DNA from: Candidatus Sabulitectum silens
GTDB taxonomy: Bacteria > Fermentibacterota > Fermentibacteria > Fermentibacterales > JCC-6
DNA length: 43,693 nucleotides
Assembly (NCBI GenBank): GCA_001875255.1
Contig: MJAN01000015.1
Span: forward strand, 1 to 43,693
Reading direction: 5' to 3'
Of this stretch, positions 1 to 11,188 are shown one piece after another (the stretch's first letter is position 1; every line of letters begins with the position of its first letter). Below the pieces are notes generated by a model. The model saw only the letters and a program-made list of their open reading frames with translations, was not told the DNA's origin and made no database searches. Both the position numbers and the translations under genes were made by a program.

Positions 1-194
1 GGTACTCCGGCATAGTCTGTCAGTGTGTCGCCGTCCGCCGGCTGGATGATGACCAGGTCAGGGTCGGTTATCCTGATGTCCGCATCAAGACCCTGGGTGT
101 CATCGAATATCTGAAGCAACCGGCTTTCTTCCAAGGGGCAGGAAAATAATAACTGCCTGCTGACTGCAGCATAGATAAAGTGGGGGAGGGCAAG
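1..194 (-). CDS. Partial hypothetical protein cut by the left edge
   Basis: An open minus-strand frame runs from an in-frame TGA just above position 194 to the left edge of the window. It has no ATG. The first usable start would be a TTG near 134 with no clear ribosome-binding site, so the true start may be hidden by an indel. The peptide from about 134 onward is acidic, contains a DADIRITDPD stretch, and uses codons like those of neighbouring genes (ATA, AGG and GAC are frequent). I do not recognise the family. A competing plus-strand frame (3-149) is also open but has less typical codon use. Confidence 0.35.
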
Positions 195-379
195 TCAAGA
201 CATGGTGAAGATATCAATGCCCTCTTTGCCTGAGTGCCCGAAGATATCTCTCTGTAACTGCCCCCCGGTACCAGTTGTCCCCCAGGGCAAGGATTCTGTG
301 TTTATCAACCTCGGAAAGCTTCAGCAGGCAGAGCATCGCCATCAGAATCGTAGATGCTCGCCGTGGCCTGTTGACAGGT

Positions 380-486
380 CTATCCTGGCTCAGTCGGCAT
401 ATACCTGTCAGTGATCCTCAAATGCTTGTGCCCGGGCCAGTGCCGAAAACCACGAACTCCCCTGGGTAGCGTGTCCCGAAGGGTTC
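380..486 (-). pseudogene. Possible remnant of a tyrosine recombinase C-terminus
   Basis: In the otherwise empty stretch 150-484, a minus-strand frame ending in TAG at 380-382 encodes a peptide with HWPGHKHLRITDRYM. This resembles the end of the tyrosine-recombinase catalytic domain, where a GH pair precedes the nucleophilic Tyr in a T-x-x-Y setting. No upstream catalytic Arg box is visible, and the frame has no start codon. An 8-bp inverted repeat (TGACAGGT at 372-379, ACCTGTCA at 403-410) overlaps its end. The rest of 150-484 holds only short broken frames on both strands. The match rests on a very short motif and could be chance. Confidence 0.2.
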
Positions 487-1763
487 AGGCAAGGGGTATC
501 ATACCCTCAAGATGCGCCCTCATGCAGTTGATCATGTTGATGTGGTCCTTCGTTCCGGCCATTTCCCTGGCTGAGTGCATGGAGAGCATGGGGTTCCCCA
601 CGTCCACCGTGGGAATACCGGTTCCCGCGGCGGCGATGGGTCCCAGGGTACCGCCGCTCCTGCCGTCGGCCCTTGATACGAACTTCTGAACGGGGCTTTT
701 TGCCAGTTCAGCGCATTTGATGAAATAGGCTGATGTCCTTGCACTGGAGGCATAACTGCCCCCGGCTGAGGTCTTTATGGCCGGTCCGCCATTGAGATGG
801 GGCTTGGAGAGCTTGCTGTGCTTGCCTATCCAGCCGGGATGAACGGCGTGGACGCAGTCGGCGCTTACATTCAGTGAGCGGCTGCAGGCACGGAAAAACT
901 CCTCCCTGCCCCCGGCAAGCCTTTCAAGTATTCTCTCCATGAAGGGGGATGCGGCACCGTTTACAGTCCTGGAGCCGATCTCCTCGTTGTCGAAAAGCAG
1001 GACCACCGCGGTTGGATCAGATCCCTTGGCCCTTGCAATTGCTTCTGTGGCAGCATGGGTGCTTGCCCTGTTGTCTATTCCGCCGCAGGTAAGATAGTTG
1101 GCCTTCAATCCGCTCAGGGAGGGCTGCTGAAGATCGTATAGCTCACCGGAGAAGTCTATCAGCCGGGGCTTTCGATACCGGCTGCTGCTGCCACCATTCC
1201 TTCAGCCCGTCAAAGTCACTGTCCTCATCCCCGAACACCAGCAGAAGCTCATCCTCGGCATTCACTTTGAAACCCTCTTTGTTGGCTGTTCTGTTCAGAT
1301 GGATGGCCGGGGAGGGAAATCTCAGAACAGGCCGGTCTATCCTGTAGAGCCTGGTCTCCAGTCCCTTTTCCCCCATGAAGGTCACATTCCCCGCCAGACC
1401 GAGGTCCCTGTCCATCCATGTGGCCACGGTGGGTCCGCCATATATCTCCACACCCAGGGTCGAAAGTCCCTCTGAGTAGTTGTAGGGCTCGGGTTTCAGC
1501 CTGAATCCCGGGGCGTCGGTATGGGTGCCCACTATTCGGAATCCAGCTTCCCCGGCGGGCTTCTCCCCGGTTATGAATGCGGCGAGGGTGGATTCGTTCT
1601 CTATCACGAACCTTCTTTCCCCCGGGCGGAGGTTCCACTTGTCCCCCATGCGCGCTTCACTGAAACCGTTCTCCTTCAGTATTTCCGCGGCATTCTCAAC
1701 ACAGTGTGAGGCGGTGGGGCTGTTCTTCAGGAAGGTGACCAGTTTCTCTATCTCCGTGTTCAT
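485..1763 (-). CDS. apeB: M18-family aminopeptidase (ApeB/DNPEP type), frameshifted
   Basis: A zinc-dependent cytosolic aminopeptidase of family M18, which removes N-terminal, often acidic, residues. After repair it is about 426 residues, the usual family length. The metal-site motifs appear in order: GTHTDAPGFRLKP near residue 88 (His and Asp ligands), a GGIDNRAS segment in the middle, NEEIGS (Glu pair), AVHP and a C-terminal SMHSAREM with a His ligand. The frame breaks twice near 1155-1200. Adding one base near the GGAATGG sequence and one C to the C-run at 1155-1158 joins the halves through a sensible segment (GIESP, then LIDFSGELYDLQQP). Its ATG overlaps the stop of the upstream activase gene (ATGA at 1760-1763), so the two are translationally coupled. 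The family call is firm; substrate preference is not visible. Confidence 0.88.
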
Positions 1764-4700
1764 ATGGCTTCTCCCGTCTTTCCCATATGAAGCCTTCGCA
1801 CCTGGTGCATGAAGGCTTCGAATCTGGATGAATTATCCGTGTCCTCCTGGCCGTCGAAGGCAAGGTTCAGCCATGGCAGCCCGGGCTTGTCCCGCTTGAT
1901 CCTTCTGGAAACGGCGGAGACCACTGTACCCGGAAGGCAGCTGAAGGGGTAAACGTTCACCGCGCCGTCTATTCCGCCGTGTTCAAGGAGAGCCAGGGGG
2001 GTTCCAATGCAGAGAACCGCCTCCCCTCCTATGTTCTCCTCCATATAGGGTGCAGAGCCTTCAGTATCTGCTCGGCGGTGGCGTGGGGCGTATTCTTCAG
2101 AAGGCTGTCGAAGGGCTTTTCCACCGCCCTTTTCACCCTTGAGATGAGCATCTCCCTGGCCTTTCCCTTTATGACTTCCCCGGTATTTCCCCGGGCCTTT
2201 GAATTCTGTATGTAGCTGTAGTTCACATAGTCGAACCACTCGGTGAGGGGTGTGTAGACGACCTCGGCACCCAGGGCTTCCAGTTTCTGATGGTATCGTC
2301 GTTGGCGTAGTCGTCATTTCGCACATAGATCTCACCGAAAACAGCAACAAGGGGCTTCCTTGGCCCTTCCTTCAGTGAAAGCCTCCGGAATCCGCCGCGG
2401 CCTTCCTGGCCCGTGAAGAAAGGGATTCGCCCTTCTCCAGGGTTTCCTCGAGGATTCCCAGCCACTTCCCGAAAAGCCGGTCCGCTGAACCCGCTGCCGC
2501 TTCATAGGGCCGTGTCCGAAGAAGTGCCTTCTTCAATATATCAGCGGCGGCCAGGGCCTGCAGCAGGTCTTTCTGAAATTTCCGTGAGCTGAGTCCGGGC
2601 ACCTGGGAATAGGAGTCGCTGGAAGTGGCGGTAAGTATCGGCACTCCCCTGTATCCCTTCTTCTCGAGGACCTGTCTGTGGAAGTTGCAGTACCTGCCGA
2701 ACCGGCAGGGACCGGAGGCGGTGGCCATGAAGAAGGCGTTTTCGTCGGGCTCGCCGTTCTCCAGTATCTTGAGCATGTTCCCCGCCGTGATTATGGCAGG
2801 GTAGCATTCCTTCCCTGTGGTCACGGTCCTGCCAAGGGCTACGGTTTCTGCGTTGGTGGGGGGAATGACCCTGGCGTTAAGCCCTCTGTTTCGAACCGCC
2901 GCCGCCGCCAGGTAGCTTGCCTCGCTCATCAGTGGTATCCAGAGGGTCCTTCCTGAGAGATCGGTCTTTTCCGGGGTCCATGGCACATGGGTTTTTGTAC
3001 CGCTGTTCCCGGCTCCCTCAAGGGCATCAATGAATGCTTCGCACCTCGTTATAACGCCAGCGTCGGCGGCGTGTTCGTCTATCTCAATGGAAAGGAAGGG
3101 CTTCTCGCCCATTATCTCACTGAAGGTGTGCTCAATGAAGGAATCGGGACCGCAGCCGAAGTTGCTTATGTAAACGGCGTGAAGATCAGGATCCTCCTTT
3201 ATGGCGATTCCGGCGGCAAGTATGCGCTGCCCGTAATGCCAGTACATGTTCCTGAACTCATCTGCGGTCCTTTCCATGGGTAGTGGAAGCATGTCCAGGG
3301 GAATAACCACACCCCCCAGCTTTGCCAGCTTCCCCGGCAGATCGGTGTTCACCATGGGGTCCGAGCCGTTGTAGGGTCTGCTTACCACAACGAACCCCCG
3401 CCTTCCCCGCAGGTTCTTCAGAGCGACCCTTCCTGCTTCGCGGTTCCCTTCGGTAAAAGCATTCTGAGCCTTTTCCGCGGCATGGATGGCCCTTCGAGCA
3501 TCACCGGTGCTGAAACCCAGTTCCACCGCCGTTTCCATAAGTGCGTTCATCCATTCCTCGCCGGGCAGGGAAAGATCTATCACTGGTTTGAGTATTCGAA
3601 GGTTCCTGTTCTCGCTGAGGGCAAGTCCTGCGTCGAGCAGATAGGGAGAACCCTGAACATAGGGGCAGTTGTGTGACTCGGTGAAATCACCCTGTGGTCT
3701 GTTCCTTAAAATGGAGGGAAGGAAGATCGTTTCCACACCGGAGTCTATCAGCTCAAGCACATGACCATGGGCGATCTTCACAGGGAAACAGGTTTCAGCG
3801 GCAACGTTCTCAACCCCGTTGTGCACCGTTGCCGATGTGGATTCGCTGCTTACCCTCAATCTGCAGCCCAGGGTTCTGAAGAAGGTAGCAAAGAACGGGA
3901 AAAGCTCCCAGAACCAGAGCGCCCGGGGAATACCCACTTCAGGGCCCTGCCCCCAGTCCTCCCCGGCGGCGCGGAACAGGTTCTCCACCCTTTTGTGGAA
4001 AAGGTTTTCTCCGCCGGCAATGACCTGCATGGACCCGGTCTCGTACTTCTCGCACCTTCCTCCATAGACGAGTTTCGTTCCGTCGGACAGGGTTACCCGG
4101 TGTATCTCGCAGTGGTTTGCACAGGCCTTGCACACGAATGAATCCTGTGTGTAGGCGTTTTCGGACAGCTCCCAGCCGCGAAAGGTGGAGTTCCTTTCCG
4201 GTTCCATGTGATCCCTGGCCAGAAGAGCTGCTCCGATGGCTCCGGTAACATCATGATGAGGTGGAAGGATGACCCTTCGATCCTTTCCCAGCACCGAATT
4301 GAAAGCCGCCGCAACACCCAGGTTGTGGGCCGTTCCGCCCTGGAAAATATCCTTTTCCCTATCTTCCTCTCTCCCACCACCCTGTGAAGGTAGTTGCGCA
4401 CGATGGAATAGCAGAGTCCAGCGGTTATTCGGTGCACTTCGGTACCCTGGGACTGATGGGAAACGACATTGCTTTCCATGAAGACAGTGCATCTCTCCCC
4501 GAGCCTTACAGGGGAAATTGAGTCCAGGGACATAGGTCCGAAGTCCTCTATCCTTACACCGAGCTTTTCGGCCTGCTCCTCCAGAAAGGAGCCCGTGCCG
4601 GCGGCGCAGACCTTGTTCATTTCAAAGTCCACCACCCTGCCGTCCCTTATGGAGATGTACTTGGAATCCTGGCCGCCGATCTCAAATATCGTATCTACCT

Positions 4701-5885
4701 CGGGATCGATCTCCACAGCTGCTCTGGCCTGTGCCGAAATCTCGTTCCTGACCACATCCGCCCCAACGAAATCACCGGTCATGTACCTGCCGCTTCCAGT
4801 AACACCAACACCAAGCACAGGCAGTTCGGAAAGGCCCTTCCCGAGCTCCTGAAGACCTTTCCGCACCGCATCCAGGGGTCTCCCCGCCGTGCGAAGGTAA
4901 ACCCTTCCCACGATGGAACCATCCCGGGAAACCGCCGCAAGGTTAGTGCTGATGGAGCCAACATCTATTCCAAGGAAAACACCCTCGGATGAAGCTTCAC
5001 CTGATATGGTGAGATCGGCCCTTTCCGGTGCGAACCCACTCAGGGGGGCAGGGTTTCCATTCCACCGGAGATCGCTCTCAGAACATCCTGAACCGCCCCG
5101 GGGGACAGGAAAGCAGGTTTACCGGAGAGGGCCGCACCGGCGGCGGTGAGCACCGCATAGTTTTCCGGCACCGAAACCCTTCCATCAAGAACGGTTTCAA
5201 AGGCCTTTACCATACCCCTGTTTGCAGCCACTCCCCCGACAAAGGCAACGGGGAAACGGAATTTCCTGCCCGAGGCAATAACGCTCCTGAAGTTCCTGGC
5301 AACCGCATGGCAAAGCCCGGCAACAATTTCCTCCACTGTGGCACCAACCTGCTGCAGGTGTATCATATCGCTCTTGGCGAAGACGCTGCACCTGCCGGCT
5401 ATCCTCGGCGGTGAATCGCATCCCGCCGCCAGATCGCCCATTTCTTCAGGGGTCAGGCCCAGTCTGAAGGCCTGCTGGTCGAGGAAGGAACCGGTGCCGG
5501 CGGCGCACACCGAGTTCATGCTGAACTCGTCCATGACAGTTTCCCCAGTGGCGTCCTTCCTTAGAAGGAGCAGCTTTGAATCCTGGCCTCCCATCTCTAT
5601 GACCGAACCCGTGTCCGGCAGGTACCGGGCAACGGCGGCGGCCAGGGCAACCACCTCGTTCACCGGGGTATGCCCCGCTGCGGCGGTTACGATCAGGGAA
5701 CCCTTTCCGGTAAGGACAAGGGGTGTCCTTTCCAGTTCTGGATTTTCCCCGTAGAGGGTGAGAAGCGTTTCGATGGGTTTGCCGCCGTGCCTGCGGTAAA
5801 TGGAGTGGTGTATTCTGTCCTCAGCCAGAAAGGCGATCTTGATCGCCACGGACCCTATATCTATGCCAGCCTTGTCGAAATTCAT
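1760..5885 (-). CDS. Giant 2-hydroxyacyl-CoA dehydratase activase fusion (two BadF/BcrA ATPase domains + DUF2229)
   Basis: Reconstructed length is about 1376 residues. Two ASKHA-fold ATPase domains of the BadF/BadG/BcrA/BcrD type lie at about 1-280 (GIDIGSVAIKIAF, EMGGQDSKLL, SVCAAGTGSFLDQQ) and about 300-570 (GIDVGSISTN, EIGGQDSKYI, KVCAAGTGSFLEEQ). The Cys of each CAAGTGSF motif is the expected ligand of the bridging [4Fe-4S] cluster. A DUF2229 region with a VGIPRALWFWE start follows from about 660. The C-terminal third has dehydratase-like Cys positions (SNFGCGPDSF, ASGPCRFGRYC). Family members are thought to use ATP to push low-potential electrons into dehydratase-type enzymes; the partner and substrate here are unknown. 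Five single-base omissions break it: the G6 run at 5043-5048, CCC at 4357-4359, near 2387, TTT at 2284-2286 and GGG at 2048-2050. GGAG precedes the ATG. Such fused proteins are known in anaerobes. Confidence 0.85.
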
Positions 5886-6086
5886 GAATGCTCCAGTTCA
5901 GGGTGATGAGGATGGAATATGCAAAACAGACACCCCATTGGGCACCCCGAACATGTAAATGCTTTAACAGCATTATTTTGCACCATTCCTGAATGCTCTC
6001 AGGAACGCCAGGGAAAGTTCATGCTTAAATATTTGGTATTCAATCTGTTACAGAATCTATTTACCAAATTTACGGATGGCTTCGGC
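5886..6086. other. AT-rich intergenic region with an 8-bp inverted repeat
   Basis: About 200 bases, clearly more AT-rich than the coding DNA around it, between the lipoprotein stop and the activase start (both minus strand). It should carry the activase promoter, although I see no convincing -35/-10 pair. ATTTGGTA (6031-6038) and TACCAAAT (6062-6069) form a perfect inverted repeat with a 23-base spacer, 18 bases past the lipoprotein stop. No T-run follows, so it is not a standard terminator; it could be an operator or a weak stem. Confidence 0.4.
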
Positions 6087-6416
6087 TCAGAAAGAGTAGT
6101 TGATGCTCACCTCGTCCGGGGCAAAGAGAACGCTGACCCGTTTGGCATCCGCCGCCTGTTCGATGAGCATGTACTCCATTTCCCAGGACTGACCGGCGGT
6201 TTCCCACTGGATGAGGACCGGTTCCGGGGAACTGGAGAGGGGAAGGTTTGACGTAAAGGTTTCATCTGTTGATATGTTGTTCCAGGTCTGTGTGTTATCG
6301 CCTATGGTCACCTTGACGGTTTCCAGGTCGAGACCGGTTCCGTTGTTGAACTCGAGCCTGGAGCCGCCGCAGGCGGACAGAAGCATTATCAGGGAGAGAA
6401 GGATGGTCTTCTTCAT
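6087..6416 (-). CDS. Small predicted lipoprotein
   Basis: A 109-residue protein. The ATG at 6416 is preceded at good spacing by AGGAGG, which is why I prefer it to the upstream ATG at 6461. The N-terminus MKKTILLSLIMLLSAC is a lipoprotein signal with LSAC as the lipobox, so the mature protein should be lipid-anchored at Cys16. The rest is polar and beta-rich, beginning LEFNNGTGLDLETVKVTIG, and reads like a single small beta-sandwich. It has the general style of the small secreted proteins at 14644-14970 and 26037-26654, though I cannot prove common ancestry by eye. Function unknown. Confidence 0.75.
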   Translation of the reverse strand: MKKTILLSLIMLLSACGGSRLEFNNGTGLDLETVKVTIGDNTQTWNNISTDETFTSNLPLSSSPEPVLIQWETAGQSWEMEYMLIEQAADAKRVSVLFAPDEVSINYSF

Positions 6417-6460
6417 GATTCCTCCTGTTCGGGAACTAATGGTTTTGCGTCCGGTATACA

Positions 6461-8478
6461 ATGGGGAGTATAATTGCTTTTCATTTTTCCCGGGAGGATC
6501 CCCTGAAATTCATCTGCCTGCTCGTTATTCTATTCATTCTGCCATCCTCCGCCCCGGCATACATAGGCCCCGGGGCCGGTTTCGGGATACTTACCTCCTT
6601 CGTGGTGTTCCTGAACGCCGTGGCGGTCTCCATGCTCTCATTCCTCTTCTGGCCCATCATGGTGCTGGTGAGGACGCTGAAAAAACGAAAGCGCCCGGGA
6701 AGGGCGGAATGCGAGAGGGTGGTGATACTGGGCCTCGACGGCCTCTCCCCCCATCTAGTGGAAAAGTACTGGGAGAATGGGGATCTGCCCAACCTGAAGA
6801 AGCTTGCGGAGACGGGAACCTATCGCAGGCTGAGAACCACCACGCCGGGGGTCTCACCGGTGGCCTGGTCCAGCTTCCAGACCGGGGTCAATCCGGGAAA
6901 GCACGGCATCTTTGACTTTCTGGCACCGGACAGGAAAAGGTACCTCGCGGTGCTCAGCTCGGTGAAGACCACCACCTATAAAAAAAGGAATCTTCTGGGA
7001 ATGGTCCGGGACGGGGTGTCATCCTCCATCCTTCGCATGAGCACACCCTTCTGGACACTTCTGGGAAACTACGGCATCCGCTCCACCATACTACGGGTTC
7101 CGATCACCTATCCCCCTGAACCCCTCGACGGAAGGCTTCTTTCAGGAATGTGCGTTCCCGATCTCCGGGGCAGCCAGGGCAGCTATACACTTTTCTCCCC
7201 GGAGGTACCCCGGCGGTTCACCGGCGGGCTCTCCGCTGTGCTTCAGAAGAAGAACGGCGATAGCTGGGCCGGCTCCCTGGAGGGGCCCGAGGGGTGTCCT
7301 CCCGTGGAACTCACCTTCCGGGACAGGGGCAAGGGTAACTGGAGGATTTCAGCCGGCGACAACTCCCTGAACTGCAGGTTCGGGGAGCTATCTTCATGGC
7401 TCACCGTAGAGTACCGGGCAGGACGGACGAAGGTCCGGGGCATAGCGAGGTTCCGAATCACCGAAGGCCCGGTGGTCTACTGCACCGCCCTCCATGTGGA
7501 CCCGTCAAGTCCTGTGGTGCCCCTCTCCCACCCTGTACACTATTCCCGCTATCTGGCCGGGGCCGTGGGGCGGTTCGCCACCCTGGGGCTTGCGGAGGAT
7601 ACATGGGCCCTTTCCAACGGCCACCTCGATGGGGACAGCTTCCTCAAAATGGCCTGGGCCTACTGCGAGGAAAGAAGGAAAATGTTCATCAACGCCCTCA
7701 GGAACGGCAAGGACGGCCTTACCGTCTGCGTTTTCGACACCTCCGACCGTATCCAGCACATGTTCTGGGGGGATGGAACGGAACCGGGAAGCGTGATACA
7801 CTCCATGTACCTTAAGATGGATGAACTTGTGGGAGAGACCATGTCGCAGATGAAGAAGGACCAGAGACTGGTGGTCATGTCCGACCACGGCTTTACGTCC
7901 TTCCACACATGCATCGACTTCAACCGCTGGCTCCTCGAAGAGGGCTATCTGGTCCTGGAGGATGGCGTGGAAACCGTTGATGCATCCTATCACGGTGTTG
8001 ACTGGTCCAGAACCCGGGCCTACGCCCTGGGCCTCACCGGGATCAACATCAACCTCATGGGCCGGGAGGGCCGGGGTATCGTTTCACCCCACCACGCGGG
8101 AGCCTCATGGAGGAGATAAGGGAAAAGCTAATGAGGCTCAGGGACGGCGAAACACCGGTGATAACCTCGGTCAAGTTCGCCTCGGAGACATACACCGGAG
8201 GTTATGTGAACAGAAGCCCGGACATGATACCGGGAACCAGCACCGGCTACAGGGCGGACTGGGGCTGTGTCACCGGTTGCGTTGGCAACAGGGTGCTCTA
8301 TCCCAACGAAAAGCACTGGAACGGCGACCACTGCCACCACAGCGAACTGGTGAAGGGGGTACTTTTCACCAGCTGGCGCCACTCCTCCGAAGAGCCATCC
8401 ATCATGGACATCGCCCCCACGGTACTGAAGACCCTGGGCCTTGATCCCCCGGGATACATGGACGGGAGGCCGCTGTGA
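6461..8478 (+). CDS. Alkaline-phosphatase-superfamily phosphodiesterase/phosphatase with N-terminal membrane segments (copy A), frameshifted
   Basis: About 672 residues after adding one G to GGG at 8098-8100. The N-terminus has a signal-like or membrane helix (FICLLVILFILPSSAPA) and a second helix around 42-66, so the enzyme is membrane-tethered. The catalytic domain is type I phosphodiesterase/nucleotide pyrophosphatase-like. It shows VVILGLDGLSP (first metal Asp), PVAWSSFQTGVNPGKHGIFD (nucleophile region), MSDHGF (Asp-His pair) and a late His cluster in GDHCHHSEL. Substrate unknown; the superfamily cleaves phosphate mono- and diesters or transfers phospho-groups. The first ATG (6461) has no ribosome-binding site, whereas GGGAGGA lies just before an in-frame CTG at 6503 that would give a cleaner signal peptide, so the real start may be there. 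It overlaps the next gene by GTGA. Confidence 0.8.
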
Positions 8479-10417
8479 ACAGAAGAGAATTCCTTAAAAG
8501 GGCCGCAATGGCCCCTCCGGCCCTGGCGGCGCTCTATGCAGGCTGCGGAGGCCGGGGAACCATATCCGGCAAAAGGCTCATAGTCCTGGGTGTGGACGGC
8601 ATGGACCCCGGTCTGGTGGAGAGCTTCTGCCAGAGGGGACTGATGCCCAACACCGCAAGGCTCATGGAGAATGGCACATTCAGCAGGCTGGGAACCTCCA
8701 ATCCCCCCCAGAGTCCCGTGGCCTGGTCCAACTTCATCACCGGACGGCCGTCCCCTGTTCACGGAATATTTGATTTCGTCCATCGCAACCCCCGGACATC
8801 ATGCCCTACCTGTCCACTTCCGAGGTGGTTTCACCGGACTCCACACTTAACCTGGGAAAACTCCGCCTACCCCTTTCCGGCGGCGGGGTTAACCTGCTCC
8901 GACGGGGAGAACCCTTCTGGAACCGTCTACTCGAAGGGAACATACCCGTTACCATGGTAAAGCTCCCGGTGGACTTCCCACCTCCTCCGGAACATTCCCA
9001 CGGCCTCTTCCTGTCCGGCCTGGGCACACCGGATGTCAGGGGCAGCCAGGGAAGCTTCACATTCTTCACCGACGACCCCCGGTCTATTTCCGATGACACC
9101 GGCGGTGGGGTGGTCATACCTGTAAGGGATTATGGAGACGGCTGTTACACCTGCAGGGTGGATGGCCCGCCGAACTCCCTGATCCAGGGCAATCCCACCA
9201 TGAGCCTTGAAGTGAAGGCCTGGGCCGACAGGAACAGCGCCGCGGTGAGGATAGACCTCGACAACGACTCCATCGTCCTGGGAGAGGGGCAGTGGAGCCC
9301 CTGGATGCGCTTCGGTTTTCCGGCCATTCCCGGTGTATCCACCGTTCACGCCATAGGCAGATTCTACCTCAAGGAGGTGTCACCGAAGCTGAAGCTCTAC
9401 CTCACTCCGCTTAACATCGATCCCGAGAACCCCGCCCTCCCGGTTCCAGCCCGCTGGTACTCCAGGGAACTGGCGGAAAGGACCGGCCCCTACTACACCC
9501 AGGGGTTCCCCGAGGACACCAAGGCCCTTTCCAGGGGCATTTTCAACGACGACGACTACCTGTCCCAGGCGAACCTGGTATTCGACGAACGGATGAACCT
9601 CTTCGACTCCGTTCTCTCCAGCTATCGCGAGGGTTTGCTCTTCTTCTACTTCTCCAGCCTCGACCTCAACATACACATGTTCTTCCGGTCCATGGACCCG
9701 GCGAGCCCCCTTTACGGACAGGTCGAACCCAGGTTCCGGGGGGTGGTGGCGGACCTCTACTCCAGGCTGGACATAGCCGTGGGCAGGGCAATGGAGCTCC
9801 TCGATGACAGAACGGAAATGATACTCATGTCCGACCACGGCTTCGCTCCCTTCAGACGAAGCTTCAACCTGAACTCCTTCCTGGCAGCCGAGGGATTCGC
9901 ATCCATAGGCTCCCCGGCAAGCAGGAACAGCGACATGTACGCCTGCCTGGACTGGAGCGGCACCGGGGCATACGGTCTGGGACTGAACGGACTTTACATC
10001 AACCAGGCCGGAAGGGAAAGGGATGGAGTGGTTCCCCCTGAAGACCGCAGAAGGCTCATGGAGAACCTTAAGTCTTCCCTTGAGTCCGCCACGGATCCTT
10101 ACGGGAGAAAGACCGGTAAAGAACCTGTTCATAGTGGAAGACCTCTACCCCGGCATGGAGCTGCCCCCCTGGGCGCCGGACATGCTGGTTGGCTACGGCA
10201 TGGGTTACAGGGCCAGCTGGGAAACCACCCTCGGGGCCTTCCCCGAAGAGGTGATAACCGACAACAACGACCCCTGGAGCGGCACCCACTGCATATCCCC
10301 GGACCTCTGCCCCGGCTCCTCATAACAACCCTTCGGAACATCCCTGAAAGCCCCTGCCTAACCGATATGGGACGCCTTATCAACTCGGTCCTCCTGCCGG
10401 AGGAAGACCTGTCATGA
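8475..10417 (+). CDS. Tat-exported alkaline-phosphatase-superfamily protein (copy B), frameshifted
   Basis: A paralogue of the preceding gene, about 648 residues after repair. It starts with GTG inside the previous stop codon. MNRREFLKRAA is a twin-arginine signal, followed by a hydrophobic stretch ending in LYAGC, which is close to but not a perfect lipobox; the product is probably exported folded and perhaps lipid-anchored. The same signatures as copy A occur: LIVLGVDGMDPG, SPVAWSNFITGRPSPVHGIF, MSDHGFAPF and a C-terminal GTHCISPDL in place of the GDHCHHSEL of copy A. That last change alters one candidate metal ligand. Breaks are at the C5 run 8789-8793, at CC 10097-10098 (two bases appear missing) and at GG 10314-10315. 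Sharing the GSQGS segment with copy A suggests tandem duplication. Substrate unknown. Confidence 0.78.
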
Positions 10418-11177
10418 ACTGGTTCTTCGATCTGCTGCTGTTTCCCTTCCGTTCACTGCACCCCCTCTGGGGACAGATATGGATAAGCGCCTCACCGGGA
10501 TACTCATGATACTCATATTCAAGAAGACCTCCGATCAGCAGTCCATCGCCGAACTGAGGCAGCGGATGGGCAGCCGGGCCCTTGGAATGCTCCTTTATCT
10601 GGAAAGCCCCAGGACCGTTCTGAAGCTTGCCTCGGCCTGATCACCGACAACTTCGTCTATCTCTGGCACCTCCTCCGGCCCATGCTGGTAATAGCGGTGC
10701 CTTCATTCTGGTTGCGGCGCAACTCGACGCCAGATACGGAAGGATCCCCCCACGCCGGACAGGCCCTCCACCCTCACCATAACCTGGAAAGACGCCGTTC
10801 CCGAAGCCCCCCTTCCCGAACCTTCCATGGGAAGCATCGTCTCCCCTGTGGTCATCATCCCGGATTCACTGGAGCAGAGTTTTTCCTTCACCGGAGAGAA
10901 CGGTGTTTTCCAGCTGGAGGAAACGGGAATATCCATCGGTTCTTCAGGGGGTTCCGGAAGCATCGTGACCAGGGGTTCGGAGGGGAGGGGCATCATTCCT
11001 TATCTGCTTCGTCCCTGGAATGCCGTGGCCCCCGGGGATATCCATTCAGCAAGGGCCTTCCTGCAGCCCGCCCGTTACAGCATACTCGGGGGAAGATGGA
11101 GCTGGTTCGCGGTCTTCCTGGTTTTCTCCAGCGTCTGGGCGATACTGGGCGCGGTGGTTTTCAGAGTAAAGGTATAG
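10414..11177 (+). CDS. Membrane protein with Oxa1/EMC3-like layout, frameshifted
   Basis: About 255 residues once four missing bases are restored (near 10490, 10635, 10700 and the C6 run at 10746-10751). The ATG overlaps the stop of phosphatase B (ATGA). The visible order is a hydrophobic helix (about 18-36), a charged, probably cytosolic segment starting KKTSDQQSIAELRQRMGSR, a second helix around 90-105 followed by QLDARYG, an extracytoplasmic beta-rich region, and a final helix near the C-terminus. One helix, a charged cytosolic hairpin and a second helix recall the Oxa1/YidC/DUF106 (EMC3, TMCO1) insertase superfamily. That is inference from layout, not from a confirmed motif. Coupling to two phosphatase-superfamily genes suggests a shared envelope task. 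Confidence 0.6.
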
Positions 11178-11188
11178 GAGAGGGAATA

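Noticed and set aside
3..149. Open plus-strand frame at the left edge
   Set aside because: The minus-strand frame over the same bases has codon use closer to the neighbours; neither is firm.
232..417. Short minus-strand frame (about 60 codons) containing a MAMLCLLKLSEVDKHR helix
   Set aside because: It lies downstream of, not upstream of, the possible recombinase tail and has no start signal or family match.
9380..10132. A 250-codon minus-strand frame
   Set aside because: It lies opposite a phosphatase-superfamily gene with intact catalytic motifs; shadow frame.
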